NCBI RefSeq assembly: GCF_003313385.1
Contig: NZ_QMHN01000005.1
Coordinates: 1-64,000 of the forward strand
Length of the DNA: 64,000 nt
Reading direction: 5' to 3'
From: Pedobacter chitinilyticus
Lineage (GTDB): Bacteria > Bacteroidota > Bacteroidia > Sphingobacteriales > Sphingobacteriaceae
Translations under genes and position numbers: made by a program
Shown: positions 34,839-43,053 of the stretch, one piece after another
Layout of the letters: the number at the start of each line of letters is the position of its first letter
Position numbering within the stretch: position 1 is the first letter of the stretch
The notes under the pieces: generated by a model
The model's database searches: none
What the model was told of the DNA's origin: nothing
What the model saw: the letters and a program-made list of their open reading frames with translations, nothing else

Positions 34839-35918
34839 TTAGCAATTAGCCATTAGCTGTACATTGTTGATAGAAATTTGCTGGGCAATTTTGCCTGCAA
34901 TTTCCTTAAAGGCTAAGGCTTGAGGATGACTGGTTTCCAAAGCAATTGGTCTGCCTTTATCACCTGCCTCAGTAATGCTCTGCACCAATGGAATTTCACC
35001 CAAAAACGGAACTTTAAAGTGTTTTGCTAGTTCTTTACCGCCATCTTTTCCAAAGATATAATATTTGTTTTCAGGCAGTTCCTCTGGGGTAAAATAAGCC
35101 ATATTCTCAATTACTCCCAATACAGGAATATTAATGCCTGGCATTCCAAACATGGCCAACCCTTTTCTGGTATCGGCAAGTGCCACTTGCTGTGGAGTAG
35201 TTACAATTACAGCACCCGCAATTGGAAAGCTTTGGCTGATGGTTATATGGATATCGCCTGTGCCTGGAGGAAGATCGACCAACAGATAATCTAATTCGCC
35301 CCAATCAGCATCATTGAAAAGCTGCTTGATGGCATTGGAAGCCATTGGCCCACGCCATGGCACTGGTTGGTCAGGATCAGAAAAAAAGCCCAATGAAAGC
35401 AACTTGATGCCATATTTCTCAATGGGAAGAATTAAAGTTTTGCCATCGGCGGTTTCTTTAGCGCTTGGTTTTGCCCCCACTAAATCAAACATGATAGGCA
35501 CCGAAGGGCCATAAATATCGGCATCAATTAAACCTACTTTTGCCCCATCGGCAGCCAAGGTAACGGCCAAGTTGCTAGAAACGGTAGATTTTCCAACACC
35601 TCCTTTTCCCGAAGAAATCAAAACAATATTTTTAATGGCTTTCAGTTGGCTAGTATCAACTGGTTTAGTTACTCTTGAAGTAATGTTGATCTCTATTTCA
35701 GCAGCTGCGTCTACAAAATGCTTAACGGCGTTGATGCAGGCATTCCTCAGCATGTCTTTTAATGGACAAGCTGGAGTGGTTAATTCAAGCGTGAAAGCGA
35801 CTTTTTTGTCTTCAATTTTAACATCCTTAATCATCTTTAAAGTCACCAGGTCTTTTTTCAAATCTGGGTCTTCAACATGGCTAAGTGCCGCTAAAACTTT
35901 TTCCTCGGTAATTATCAT
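34839..35918 (-). CDS. Mrp/NBP35-family Fe-S carrier ATPase
   Basis: A protein of 359 residues. About 1-85 is a MIP18/DUF59 domain (ALSHVEDPDLKKDLVTLKMI, TTPACPLKD). The P-loop ATPase follows with ISSGKGGVGKSTVSSNLAVT (GKGGVGKS 104-111), GLIDADIYGPSVP and LVDLPPGTGDIHITISQ. The C-terminal region where Mrp/ApbC proteins usually carry CxxC reads VIENMAYFTPEELPENKYYI and has no Cys pair. The Fe-S role is therefore inferred from family and from the adjacent nfu gene. Confidence 0.93.
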   Translation of the reverse strand: MIITEEKVLAALSHVEDPDLKKDLVTLKMIKDVKIEDKKVAFTLELTTPACPLKDMLRNACINAVKHFVDAAAEIEINITSRVTKPVDTSQLKAIKNIVLISSGKGGVGKSTVSSNLAVTLAADGAKVGLIDADIYGPSVPIMFDLVGAKPSAKETADGKTLILPIEKYGIKLLSLGFFSDPDQPVPWRGPMASNAIKQLFNDADWGELDYLLVDLPPGTGDIHITISQSFPIAGAVIVTTPQQVALADTRKGLAMFGMPGINIPVLGVIENMAYFTPEELPENKYYIFGKDGGKELAKHFKVPFLGEIPLVQSITEAGDKGRPIALETSHPQALAFKEIAGKIAQQISINNVQLMANC

Positions 35919-36132
35919 CCTTCAAAATTACTAAAACATTAGCTATAAATAATTTTGTATCTAGCTTTTTGTTGTATTTTTAACACGAAATGAGACGTAA
36001 CAGACATTACTCCGCAAGGGGCCAAGTTTTGTGACGAAAATCCTGTGTCAGATAAGAAAACAATCCATATTCGCACATGAAAATAAACATTTGTGTTAAG
36101 CGTTTGTTAAAGCAGTAATTTCGAGGAGGTTT

Positions 36133-38298
36133 ATGCAATTGCCCCAAATTAAGATACCGAAAAAATACCTGAAAATTGGCGCCTGGGTACTAGGCATATT
36201 TGCGTTGTTGTTAGTGGCTGGTGGAGCTGTGGCATATGGCAAAAGAGAAGCACTATTAAATAAAATGGTAGCGAAAGCTATTGCCAAAGCCGAAAAAGAC
36301 TATAACCTTTCGGTAAAGATTGGGGAATACGGCTTTAGTGGACTAAGCAAAGTGCATATGAGCAATATTTCCGTAGTGCCCAAAGATCGCGATACGCTAA
36401 CCACTATCAAAGATATGACCATTGGCGTGAAGATTTTTCCCTTGTTGTTTGGTGATGTAAAGCTTTCGGAAGTTAACCTTAATGATGGTAATCTGAATGT
36501 AGTAATGCGTGACACGCTGACTAATATCGATTTCATCTTGAAAAGGAAGAAAAAAGATAGTACCACCGCCAAAAGTAAGGTTGATTTGAGTGAATTGGCT
36601 AGTAATCTACTGAATCAGGTTTTCTATAAAATACCTGATGACATGGAGATCAAGAACTTTATGATGCAGTTGAATGACAACGATACCGCATCTGTAAAAT
36701 TTTTAACCACTACCGCAACCATTGATGGAGGTGAACTAAAATCTACGATTAAGGTGAACGATACGGCTGCCGTTTGGCATATCAACGGAAACCTTGATCC
36801 TAGTGACAAGCAATTGGATGTGATGCTTTTTGCTGATGGGAAGAAAGTAGAATTGCCCTATTTAGAAAATAAACTGCACACCAAAATCAATTTTGATACG
36901 GTTAAAACGCAGATGAAGGATGCTAGTTTTAGTGGCGGCGATTATAAAATTTCAGGTTCATGGGCCATTAAAAACTTATTGATTAATCAGCCTCGAATTT
37001 CTGCGGATGATATTATTGTGCCTGATGCCCGCATAGAAGCAGACATGCTGATTGGAGAGAACTTTGTTTGTTTGGATAGTACATCGACGGTTTATTTGAG
37101 AGATGCTTACGTGCATCCTTACCTAAAATACACCCTGTCTCCCAATAAAATCTACGAAATGAAGCTGACGGCACAGGAGCAGGATGCCCAAGCTATTTTC
37201 GATTCGTTTCCTTTGGGATTGTTCGAATCTTTAGATGGCATCAAAGTACAAGGCAAGCTGAAATATAGTTTAGACTTTTATTTAGATACGGCTGTTCCCG
37301 ATAGTGTGAGGTTTAATTCGACCCTAACTCCCAGCAATTTTAAGGTGCTACATTTTGGTAAAACCGATTTGCAGAAAATCAATTCGGATTTTATTTACAC
37401 GCCTTATGAATACGGCAAGCCCATGCGTAACATCACCATTGGCCCATCAAACCCTAATTTTACAAGGCTCGACGATATTTCTCCCAACTTTAAAAATGCG
37501 CTGTTAACAGCCGAAGATCCTTCTTTTTATCGCCATAAAGGATTTGTAGAAGAATCAATCCGTAAATCAATTGCTGTAAACTTTAAGGAAAAGAAATTTA
37601 AGCGAGGTGGCAGTACCATTTCTATGCAATTGGTAAAAAATGTGTTCTTAAGCAGAAAGAAAACGTTGGTACGTAAAGCCGAGGAAATTTTAATTGTTTG
37701 GTTGATCGAAAACAACCACTTGGTGAGTAAGTCTCGCATGTTGGAGGTTTACTTTAACATCATTGAAATGGGCAATAACGTGTACGGCATTGGAGAAGCA
37801 TCGAGGCATTATTTTGCCAAAAGTCCGTCTGAATTAACATTAGGCGAAGGAATTTTCTTGGCCAATATTGTGCCTAAGCCAAAAGCGGCTTTGTACAAAT
37901 TCATGAGTAACGGCACATTGAAAGGCTATTTGCTGCCTTATTTTAGATATATCGGTAATATCATGGCCAGAAGAGGTTTAGCTCCAGCAGACACTACAGG
38001 TTACGGTTTTTACGACGTGCGATTACGTGAAGGTTTGAGACAATATCTGGCACCAGATTCTACTACTTTGGATACTAACTCGGTGGATATTGGAGAAGAT
38101 GATATGATGACACCAGAAGGCATGCAGGATAAATCGAAGAGCTTGTTTGACCGTTTATTTGGTGGCTCTTCTAAAAAGGAAAAGGATACGGTTAAAGTAA
38201 AACCTGCCGTTGATACCGTAAAAACACGTAAACAATTAAGGCAAGAACGCCGTGAAGAGCGTAGAAGAAAAAGAGAACAAGAAAAAAATGGAAACTAG
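36133..38298 (+). CDS. GT51 peptidoglycan transglycosylase with AsmA-like N-terminus
   Basis: A protein of 721 residues. One membrane anchor (about 17-37), then about 380 residues of beta-rich AsmA/DUF748-like sequence (HMSNISVVPKDRDTLTTIKD, GDVKLSEVNLNDGNLNVVMR). The GT51 domain starts about 450: LLTAEDPSFYRHKGFVEESI carries the catalytic Glu, followed by RGGSTISMQLVKNVFLSRKK and EVYFNIIEMGNNVYGIGEAS. It should polymerise lipid II glycan strands at the outer face of the inner membrane. There is no transpeptidase domain. The C-terminus is a Lys/Arg/Glu-rich tail. Overlaps hpt by 11 bases. Confidence 0.85.
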   Translation: MQLPQIKIPKKYLKIGAWVLGIFALLLVAGGAVAYGKREALLNKMVAKAIAKAEKDYNLSVKIGEYGFSGLSKVHMSNISVVPKDRDTLTTIKDMTIGVKIFPLLFGDVKLSEVNLNDGNLNVVMRDTLTNIDFILKRKKKDSTTAKSKVDLSELASNLLNQVFYKIPDDMEIKNFMMQLNDNDTASVKFLTTTATIDGGELKSTIKVNDTAAVWHINGNLDPSDKQLDVMLFADGKKVELPYLENKLHTKINFDTVKTQMKDASFSGGDYKISGSWAIKNLLINQPRISADDIIVPDARIEADMLIGENFVCLDSTSTVYLRDAYVHPYLKYTLSPNKIYEMKLTAQEQDAQAIFDSFPLGLFESLDGIKVQGKLKYSLDFYLDTAVPDSVRFNSTLTPSNFKVLHFGKTDLQKINSDFIYTPYEYGKPMRNITIGPSNPNFTRLDDISPNFKNALLTAEDPSFYRHKGFVEESIRKSIAVNFKEKKFKRGGSTISMQLVKNVFLSRKKTLVRKAEEILIVWLIENNHLVSKSRMLEVYFNIIEMGNNVYGIGEASRHYFAKSPSELTLGEGIFLANIVPKPKAALYKFMSNGTLKGYLLPYFRYIGNIMARRGLAPADTTGYGFYDVRLREGLRQYLAPDSTTLDTNSVDIGEDDMMTPEGMQDKSKSLFDRLFGGSSKKEKDTVKVKPAVDTVKTRKQLRQERREERRRKREQEKNGN

Positions 38299-38827
38299 GG
38301 TAACTGTTCACCAAAAGGAATTTGAACTCTTGTTAGAAGAGGATACCATTGCCAAGCGCATTCGCTTAATGGCGATACAGCTTAATGTAGACTACGAAGA
38401 CAAAAATCCTGTTTTTATAGGCGTGCTAAATGGCAGCTTTCTTTTCATCGCCGATCTGATGAAAGAGGTTGATTTGCTTTGCGAAACAGAATTTATCAAG
38501 GTGGCCTCTTATCATGGAACGGGCAGCACTGGCAGTGTTAAAGATGCCTTGGGCATGCCCGCTAATTTGAAAGGCCGACATTTGATTATTGTGGAGGATA
38601 TTATTGATAGCGGCCTTACCATGAAATATATTCTCTCTAAAATTAAGGAGCAGGAGCCTGCTTCTGTGGCCATTTGTACTTTACTTTTTAAACCAGATGC
38701 CTTGAAAGAACCTTTGGAGGCTTTGAATTATATTGGCTTTGAAATACCCAACGAATTTGTAGTGGGCTACGGCTTGGATTACGATGGCTTAGGTAGAAAC
38801 TTGAACCATATTTATAGAGCGATTTAA
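38288..38827 (+). CDS. hpt: Hypoxanthine phosphoribosyltransferase
   Basis: A protein of 179 residues, normal for bacterial HPRT. The PRPP-binding motif HLIIVEDIIDSGLTMKYILS is intact; NGSFLFIADLMKE, VASYHGTGSTGSVKDALGM and FVVGYGLDYDGLGRNL are other family marks. It converts hypoxanthine or guanine plus PRPP to IMP/GMP (purine salvage). I chose METRVTVH as start; an in-frame Met 12 codons upstream lies inside the preceding gene. The 11-base overlap suggests translational coupling. Confidence 0.93.
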   Translation: METRVTVHQKEFELLLEEDTIAKRIRLMAIQLNVDYEDKNPVFIGVLNGSFLFIADLMKEVDLLCETEFIKVASYHGTGSTGSVKDALGMPANLKGRHLIIVEDIIDSGLTMKYILSKIKEQEPASVAICTLLFKPDALKEPLEALNYIGFEIPNEFVVGYGLDYDGLGRNLNHIYRAI

Positions 38828-38851
38828 GTTTTAGAAGGCACTGATAATATA

Positions 38852-38888
38852 AACCTTGCAGGTTTCAAAAAAACTGCGAGGTTTTTTT
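38852..38888 (+). terminator. Terminator of hpt formed by repeat copy B
   Basis: AACCTTGCAGGTTT and AAACTGCGAGGTT form a stem of about 11 pairs followed by seven T. The hairpin is the left part of dispersed element copy B, so the repeat doubles as the hpt terminator. Confidence 0.7.
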
Positions 38889-38972
38889 GCGAGTACAACA
38901 AAAAGTATTTCTATTTCAATAAGATTTAGATTGCAAAATCCTGGGCGTCAGAATAAAAGATAAAACGTACAA
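38852..38972. repeat. Dispersed palindromic element, copy B
   Basis: The hairpin at 38852-38884 is followed by ACAAAAAGTATTTC (38897-38910), TTTCAAT, TTTAGATTGCAAAATCC and, further on, ATAAAACGTACAA (38960-38972). The first words match copy A (26304-26395) in the same order; the last is the reverse complement of the copy A tail. Confidence 0.65.
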
Positions 38973-39030
38973 TTGGGCAAAAAATTGATAAATTTTTACG
39001 AGTTTTGCAGCATAACAAAAGCTAAGTTAA

Positions 39031-39690
39031 ATGACCATACATAAAGAAGGATATACTTCCATTGCCCTTACGGTGCTTTTTATTTTTATCATTAATGCCG
39101 TTGTTGAATACCGTTTTGCCGACGTTTTTATATTGAGATGGTTTATCTATATCTTTTCATTTGCTTTGTTCATCACGGTACTTCAGTTTTTCAGAAATCC
39201 AAAACGTACTTTTACCAATGGCGAAAATTTAATTATTTGCCCTGCTGACGGTAAAGTGGTAGTAATTGAAGAGACTGAAGAAGGCGAGTATTTTAAGGAT
39301 AAACGTTTACAAGTTTCTATCTTCATGTCGCCCGTGAATGTGCACATTAATCGTAACCCAATTTCAGGAGTGGTAAAGTTTTTCAAATATCACCCAGGGA
39401 AATACCTAGCGGCATGGAATCCAAAATCGAGTACCGAAAACGAGCGTACCACAGTTGTGGTAGAGCATAAAAATGGCTCTCCAGTATTGTATCGTCAAAT
39501 TGCAGGAGCTTTGGCTCGTCGTATTGTTTGGTATGTAAAAGAAGGTGATCAAGTAGTTCAAAATGAACAATTTGGATTTATCAAATTTGGTTCAAGGGTT
39601 GACATCTTTTTGCCTTTGGGTACAAAAGTGAATTTAGAGCTCAACCAAGTGGTTAAAGGCGGGATTACCGTGCTTGGAGAACTGAGCTAA
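39031..39690 (+). CDS. psd: Phosphatidylserine decarboxylase-family protein
   Basis: A protein of 219 residues of the short PSD type. Two N-terminal membrane segments (about 10-27 and 33-52) precede the catalytic part: NLIICPADGKVVVIEETEEG, SIFMSPVNVHINRNPISGVV and the self-cleavage region FGFIKFGSRVDIFLPLGTKV, where the Gly-Ser bond is the expected site of pyruvoyl formation. It should make phosphatidylethanolamine from phosphatidylserine at the inner membrane. No pssA is adjacent, though the two genes are neighbours in many Bacteroidota. Confidence 0.92.
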   Translation: MTIHKEGYTSIALTVLFIFIINAVVEYRFADVFILRWFIYIFSFALFITVLQFFRNPKRTFTNGENLIICPADGKVVVIEETEEGEYFKDKRLQVSIFMSPVNVHINRNPISGVVKFFKYHPGKYLAAWNPKSSTENERTTVVVEHKNGSPVLYRQIAGALARRIVWYVKEGDQVVQNEQFGFIKFGSRVDIFLPLGTKVNLELNQVVKGGITVLGELS

Positions 39691-39722
39691 TATTAAGTAG
39701 ACCTTAAAATTCAGAAATATGA

Positions 39723-39747
39723 AAGTCTCGCACACGCGGGACTTTTT
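39723..39747 (+). terminator. Terminator of psd
   Basis: AAGTCTCGC pairs with GCGGGACTT (one G-T pair) around a 4-base loop, followed by TTTTT. It is 33 bases past the psd stop. Confidence 0.8.
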
Positions 39748-39806
39748 TTATGGCATTTTTTGAGAAGGAAGGCCTGAGTTTTATAGCGCATGTAACATGG
39801 CTATTT

Positions 39807-39892
39807 CGTCATTGCGAGGCACGAAGCAATCTTAAAGCGATAGTTTGTTTTTAATCTAGCGATAGTTGTAGGATTCGTGCCTCGCAATGGCG
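39807..39892. repeat. Palindromic intergenic repeat (CATTGCGA family), copy 2
   Basis: CATTGCGAGGCACGAA (39810-39825) is exactly complementary to TTCGTGCCTCGCAATG (39874-39889); the arms extend to CGnCATTG/CAATGnCG. The interior has GAAGCAATCTTAAA (39823-39836), shared with 15174-15187, and two copies of GCGATAGTT. The stretch 39691-40026 holds no gene, only this element between two terminators. Confidence 0.75.
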
Positions 39893-39963
39893 AGTTAAGG
39901 TATAGAGAGGTTTACCTTATCTTATACAATGTCTTTAGTTAAATAAACTGAATGACAGGTTAG

Positions 39964-39995
39964 CAAAAAGCCCCGCACGTGCGAGGCTTTTTTAA
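39964..39995. terminator. Terminator of the gdh-mscS operon
   Basis: AAAAGCCCCGCAC pairs with GTGCGAGGCTTTT (one mismatch), with A and T runs on either side. It is placed to end the leftward mscS transcript and can also act rightward. Confidence 0.8.
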
Positions 39996-40026
39996 TTGCT
40001 TTACAAATTATTTTAAGGATTAAAAC

Positions 40027-41166
40027 CTATTTTTCTTCTTTGTGAGTGGCCTCGCCTACAGTACGTTGAGTTGGATAAGCAAACTCAGAACCATTTTTTG
40101 CAACAATTTCAATGATGCTGAAATTCACTTGCTCTTTGATTTTGATCAGGTCTAGGTCCTTTTTCATGGGCACTAGATAAATCACTTGCACGTTCAAAGA
40201 TGAATCGCCAAAGGAATCCAAAGCTACGGTGCTGTCTGTGATTCCTGGATGTTCCTTTAAGTATTTTTCAATTTCAGAGATAATCTTTTTGATGTTCTCA
40301 GAACTGGTTTCGTAGGTAAGTCCGATGTCAAACTTCACCCTACGGGCATTTCTCATGGTGAGATTTTCCAACACACCATCTATCATAGAACGGTTGGGAA
40401 TCACGTAGGTCGTTTTGTCGGTACTGCGTAATACGGTACTTCTAAAGCCCACTCGCTCAATAGTGCCTTCAATGCCATCAACCCTTACCACGTCGCCCAC
40501 AGTAAAAGGTTTGTCCATAAAAATAAGGAACGAGCCCAATAGGTTTTCCAAACTTTCTTTGGCGGCCATGGCAATAGCAATACCACCAATTCCCAAACCT
40601 GTAATTAAGCTTACGGCATTTACCTCAAATACGTATCCCAATAACACAAAAAAGCCAATAAAAGCTACAATAAACTTTAGTAGTTCCTTAATAAAGGGTA
40701 CCAGCTGGTCATCGGCTTTGTTTTTTGTATTGGCCGCTCTTACTAAAAGTACATGGGCGATAAAATCGATGATCCTTAAAACAATCCAAAAAACGGAAAG
40801 AATAATGAGGAAAAGGAAAATTTTATCTACAAACTCACCAATAGTAAAAGCTTGATTAACCTTTACCTTGTCTATGGTCTTTTTGTAATTGAAAAAGGTA
40901 ACATCCAAAGGATGCTTTAGCTGGTTAATGGCAACGTAAAGGGTAGATACACTGATGAAAAACTCAATTGGCTTTAGCAATAAAGCAATAAAAGTTTCAG
41001 AATTTACTTGGTCAGCAAATTTTTTGAACAATTTAAAGATTAACTGACTAAGGATGCGTGATACGATCCTTTTAAAAAGTAATCCGATAAGAATAATGGC
41101 GGCAACAATAATATATTGCTTGATGGTGTTGCCCCAAAAAATTTGTTCAAAAAAACTGACTTCCAT
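40027..41166 (-). CDS. MscS-family mechanosensitive channel
   Basis: A protein of 379 residues with about four transmembrane segments (15-30, 60-80, 110-135 and 155-185). The MscS pore and beta domain is recognisable: GLGIGGIAIAMAAKESLENL, then GSFLIFMDKPFTVGDVVRVD and GFRSTVLRSTDKTTYVIPNR. It should open under membrane tension and release solutes on osmotic downshock. It follows the glutamate dehydrogenase gene after 3 bases, so the two are one transcript; glutamate is a main osmolyte, which makes the pairing sensible (inference). Confidence 0.92.
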   Translation of the reverse strand: MEVSFFEQIFWGNTIKQYIIVAAIILIGLLFKRIVSRILSQLIFKLFKKFADQVNSETFIALLLKPIEFFISVSTLYVAINQLKHPLDVTFFNYKKTIDKVKVNQAFTIGEFVDKIFLFLIILSVFWIVLRIIDFIAHVLLVRAANTKNKADDQLVPFIKELLKFIVAFIGFFVLLGYVFEVNAVSLITGLGIGGIAIAMAAKESLENLLGSFLIFMDKPFTVGDVVRVDGIEGTIERVGFRSTVLRSTDKTTYVIPNRSMIDGVLENLTMRNARRVKFDIGLTYETSSENIKKIISEIEKYLKEHPGITDSTVALDSFGDSSLNVQVIYLVPMKKDLDLIKIKEQVNFSIIEIVAKNGSEFAYPTQRTVGEATHKEEK

Positions 41167-41169
41167 TCT

Positions 41170-42396
41170 TTATACTAATTGTTTTAACGCGATTTCAAAA
41201 GCGGTGCTCGATAAATTTGTTTTTTTATCAGAGGTTTGATGTACAGCAACAAGTGCATTTTTAATGATGTTAGATGCATCGGTAAAGATCGCATCGTCAC
41301 TCATTTCAACATTGCGTTGCATTAAATAGGCAAATACCCTAGCCATGCCGCAGTTGGCAATAAAATCAGGGATGATCGCTAAGTGGTTGTCCGCATGCTC
41401 CATAATGCTACCAAAGAAAATTTCCTGGTCGGCAAAAGGCACGTTAGCACCGCAGGCAATTACTTCCATGCCAACGGCAATCATTTGGTCTACCTCATTT
41501 TGTTTTACCAGTCTCGAAGCTGCGGCTGGAACGAAAATCTCAGCACCCATACTCCAAATTTTTTCATTGGCTTCTTCAAAAGAAATCAGCTGATCTGAAA
41601 CCAAGGTATTATTTACCCGGTTATTAAACAGGTCGGATACTTCTTGCTCACTAAAGCCTTCTGGGTTAATTAATCCGCCTACACGGTCAATAATGCCTAC
41701 AACTTTAACGCCTTGTTGCGACAGGTAGTATCCTGCAGCAGCAGCTACGTTGCCCCATCCTTGGATAATGGCTCTTTTACCTTTGATATTACCGCCCCAA
41801 ATTTCATAAAAATGACGGATAGACTCTGATACACCGTAACCGGTAATCATATCTGCTACTTTATACTTTCTCTTAATATCTGGGGTATAGGTTAAGTCCT
41901 CTAATACTTTGGAAACGCCATAACGTAATTGTCCAATTTGGTGAATACGTTCGTTTTCTCTGGCTTGGTAGTGGCCGTTGATAACACCTTCCTGCGGATG
42001 CCAGAGTCCATACCCTTCGGTAATTGGGATTACTTCGTGTATCTCGTCAATATTTAAGTCGCCACCAGTACCATAATAGCTCTTAAGCAAAGGCATCACT
42101 GCCTTATACCAGCGTTCCAAAACTTCTTTTTTGCGAGGATCAGCAGGATCAAAGTTAATTCCCGATTTTGCGCCACCAATAGGAGGACCAGAAACAGTAA
42201 ATTTCACTTCCATCGTTTTTGCAAGAGATTCTACTTCGTGTTTGTCTAATCCTTTACGCATTCTTGTGCCGCCACCTGCTGCGCCGCCGCGTAATGAATT
42301 AATGACCACCCAACCTTCAGCTTCCGATTCTTTGTCTTTCCATTCAAAAACAATCTCTGGCTGTTTCTCTTCGTACTTTTTTAAAAGATCTTTCAT
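41170..42396 (-). CDS. Glu/Leu/Phe/Val dehydrogenase
   Basis: A protein of 408 residues. The dimerisation/catalytic domain has RGGAAGGGTRMRKGLDKHEV, the substrate-Lys region KFTVSGPPIGGAKSGINFDP and GTGGDLNIDE; the Rossmann domain has AIIQGWGNVAAAAGYYLSQQ. It catalyses reversible NAD(P)-linked deamination of an amino acid, most likely glutamate. It is preceded by a TATCTTTG promoter and a leader of about 87 bases with alternative stems. Downstream partner is the MscS channel gene. Confidence 0.92.
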   Translation of the reverse strand: MKDLLKKYEEKQPEIVFEWKDKESEAEGWVVINSLRGGAAGGGTRMRKGLDKHEVESLAKTMEVKFTVSGPPIGGAKSGINFDPADPRKKEVLERWYKAVMPLLKSYYGTGGDLNIDEIHEVIPITEGYGLWHPQEGVINGHYQARENERIHQIGQLRYGVSKVLEDLTYTPDIKRKYKVADMITGYGVSESIRHFYEIWGGNIKGKRAIIQGWGNVAAAAGYYLSQQGVKVVGIIDRVGGLINPEGFSEQEVSDLFNNRVNNTLVSDQLISFEEANEKIWSMGAEIFVPAAASRLVKQNEVDQMIAVGMEVIACGANVPFADQEIFFGSIMEHADNHLAIIPDFIANCGMARVFAYLMQRNVEMSDDAIFTDASNIIKNALVAVHQTSDKKTNLSSTAFEIALKQLV

Positions 42397-42483
42397 TTAT
42401 TCATGTGTGTTGAGACAATGGCTAGGTTTTCATCAACCCATAGGCTTAAATGTGGCTAAGCCATTATCAGATTTTTATTTGGT
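42397..42483 (-). promoter_or_regulatory. Structured 5' leader of glutamate dehydrogenase
   Basis: Predicted 5' UTR from the box at 42488 to the ATG at 42396. Plus-strand words AATGGCT (42417-42423) and AGCCATT (42459-42465) can form an outer stem; GGCTTA (42443-42448) and TAAGCC (42457-42462) form another that uses the same bases 42459-42462. GGTT/AACC (42425-42438) lies between. The two larger stems exclude each other. Confidence 0.35.
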
Positions 42484-42487
42484 TGCG

Positions 42488-42495
42488 CAAAGATA
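42488..42495 (-). promoter_or_regulatory. -7 promoter box of glutamate dehydrogenase
   Basis: On the minus strand TATCTTTG matches TAnnTTTG exactly. It lies right after the rplS terminator and 92 bases before the ATG. Confidence 0.6.
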
Positions 42496-42502
42496 TAAAC
42501 AA

Positions 42503-42534
42503 AAAAACCTCCACGAATATTCCGTGAAGGTTTT
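42503..42534 (-). terminator. Terminator of rplS
   Basis: On the minus strand AAAACCTTCACG pairs with CGTGGAGGTTTT (one mismatch) followed by TTTGTTT. It lies 22 bases past the rplS stop. Confidence 0.85.
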
Positions 42535-42555
42535 AATACTTTTATAATAAATCTA

Positions 42556-42903
42556 TTATTTTCTTAAAGATTTGATACGAGCTGCTTTACCAGTTAGGCT
42601 ACGTAAATAGAACAATTTAGCTCTACGTACTTTACCATAGCTGTTCACTTCTACTTTCTCGATGTTTGGAGAATTAAAAGGGAAAATACGCTCTACACCA
42701 ACACCGTTGCTGATTTTACGAACAGTGAAAGTTTCATTAGCGCCATTGCTGTTACGCTGAATAACAACGCCTTGGTAAATTTGAACACGTTCTTTGTTAC
42801 CTTCGCGAATTTTATAATGAACACTTACAGTATCTCCTGATTTGAAAGTAGGAACTTCTTTTTTAGTGATTGCCTGTTCTTCTACAAATTTTACTAAATC
42901 CAT
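42556..42903 (-). CDS. rplS: 50S ribosomal protein L19
   Basis: A protein of 115 residues, normal for bL19, at the 30S-50S interface. Family marks: [40 protein letters not shown] and [18 protein letters not shown]. It lies 150 bases downstream of trmD with its own predicted promoter, leader hairpin and terminator, so it can be expressed apart from trmD. Confidence 0.97.
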   Translation of the reverse strand: MDLVKFVEEQAITKKEVPTFKSGDTVSVHYKIREGNKERVQIYQGVVIQRNSNGANETFTVRKISNGVGVERIFPFNSPNIEKVEVNSYGKVRRAKLFYLRSLTGKAARIKSLRK

Positions 42904-42920
42904 GATTTTAAGCTATTAAG

Positions 42921-42958
42921 CCGATATTTATGTTGTTTAAAATCGGACTGCAATATTA
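42921..42958 (-). promoter_or_regulatory. rplS promoter and leader hairpin
   Basis: On the minus strand TAATATTG (42951-42958; one mismatch to TAnnTTTG) is followed at about the expected start by CCGATTTT...AAATATCGG (42921-42946), a stem of about 8 pairs with one bulge. The hairpin fills most of the predicted 43-base leader and could be a ribosomal-protein feedback site. Confidence 0.4.
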
Positions 42959-43053
42959 GGAATTATTTTTTAAAAATAAAAGTGAATTTTAAAAATTTTT
43001 GATGATTTGTAAATTGGATAATTCGCTAAGGATCAAATTCCCCAATTAGCATC

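Noticed and set aside
36124..36129. AGGAGG before the GT51 gene as a Shine-Dalgarno site
   Set aside because: It is only 3 bases from the ATG, too close for normal use, and a TAATTTCG box (36116-36123) places the transcript start about there, so it may not even be in the mRNA.
40415..40855. 146-codon frame antisense to mscS
   Set aside because: It mirrors the MscS coding strand, has composition typical of an antisense shadow and no start signal.
42131..42547. 138-codon frame antisense to glutamate dehydrogenase
   Set aside because: Antisense shadow that also runs through the gdh leader and promoter.
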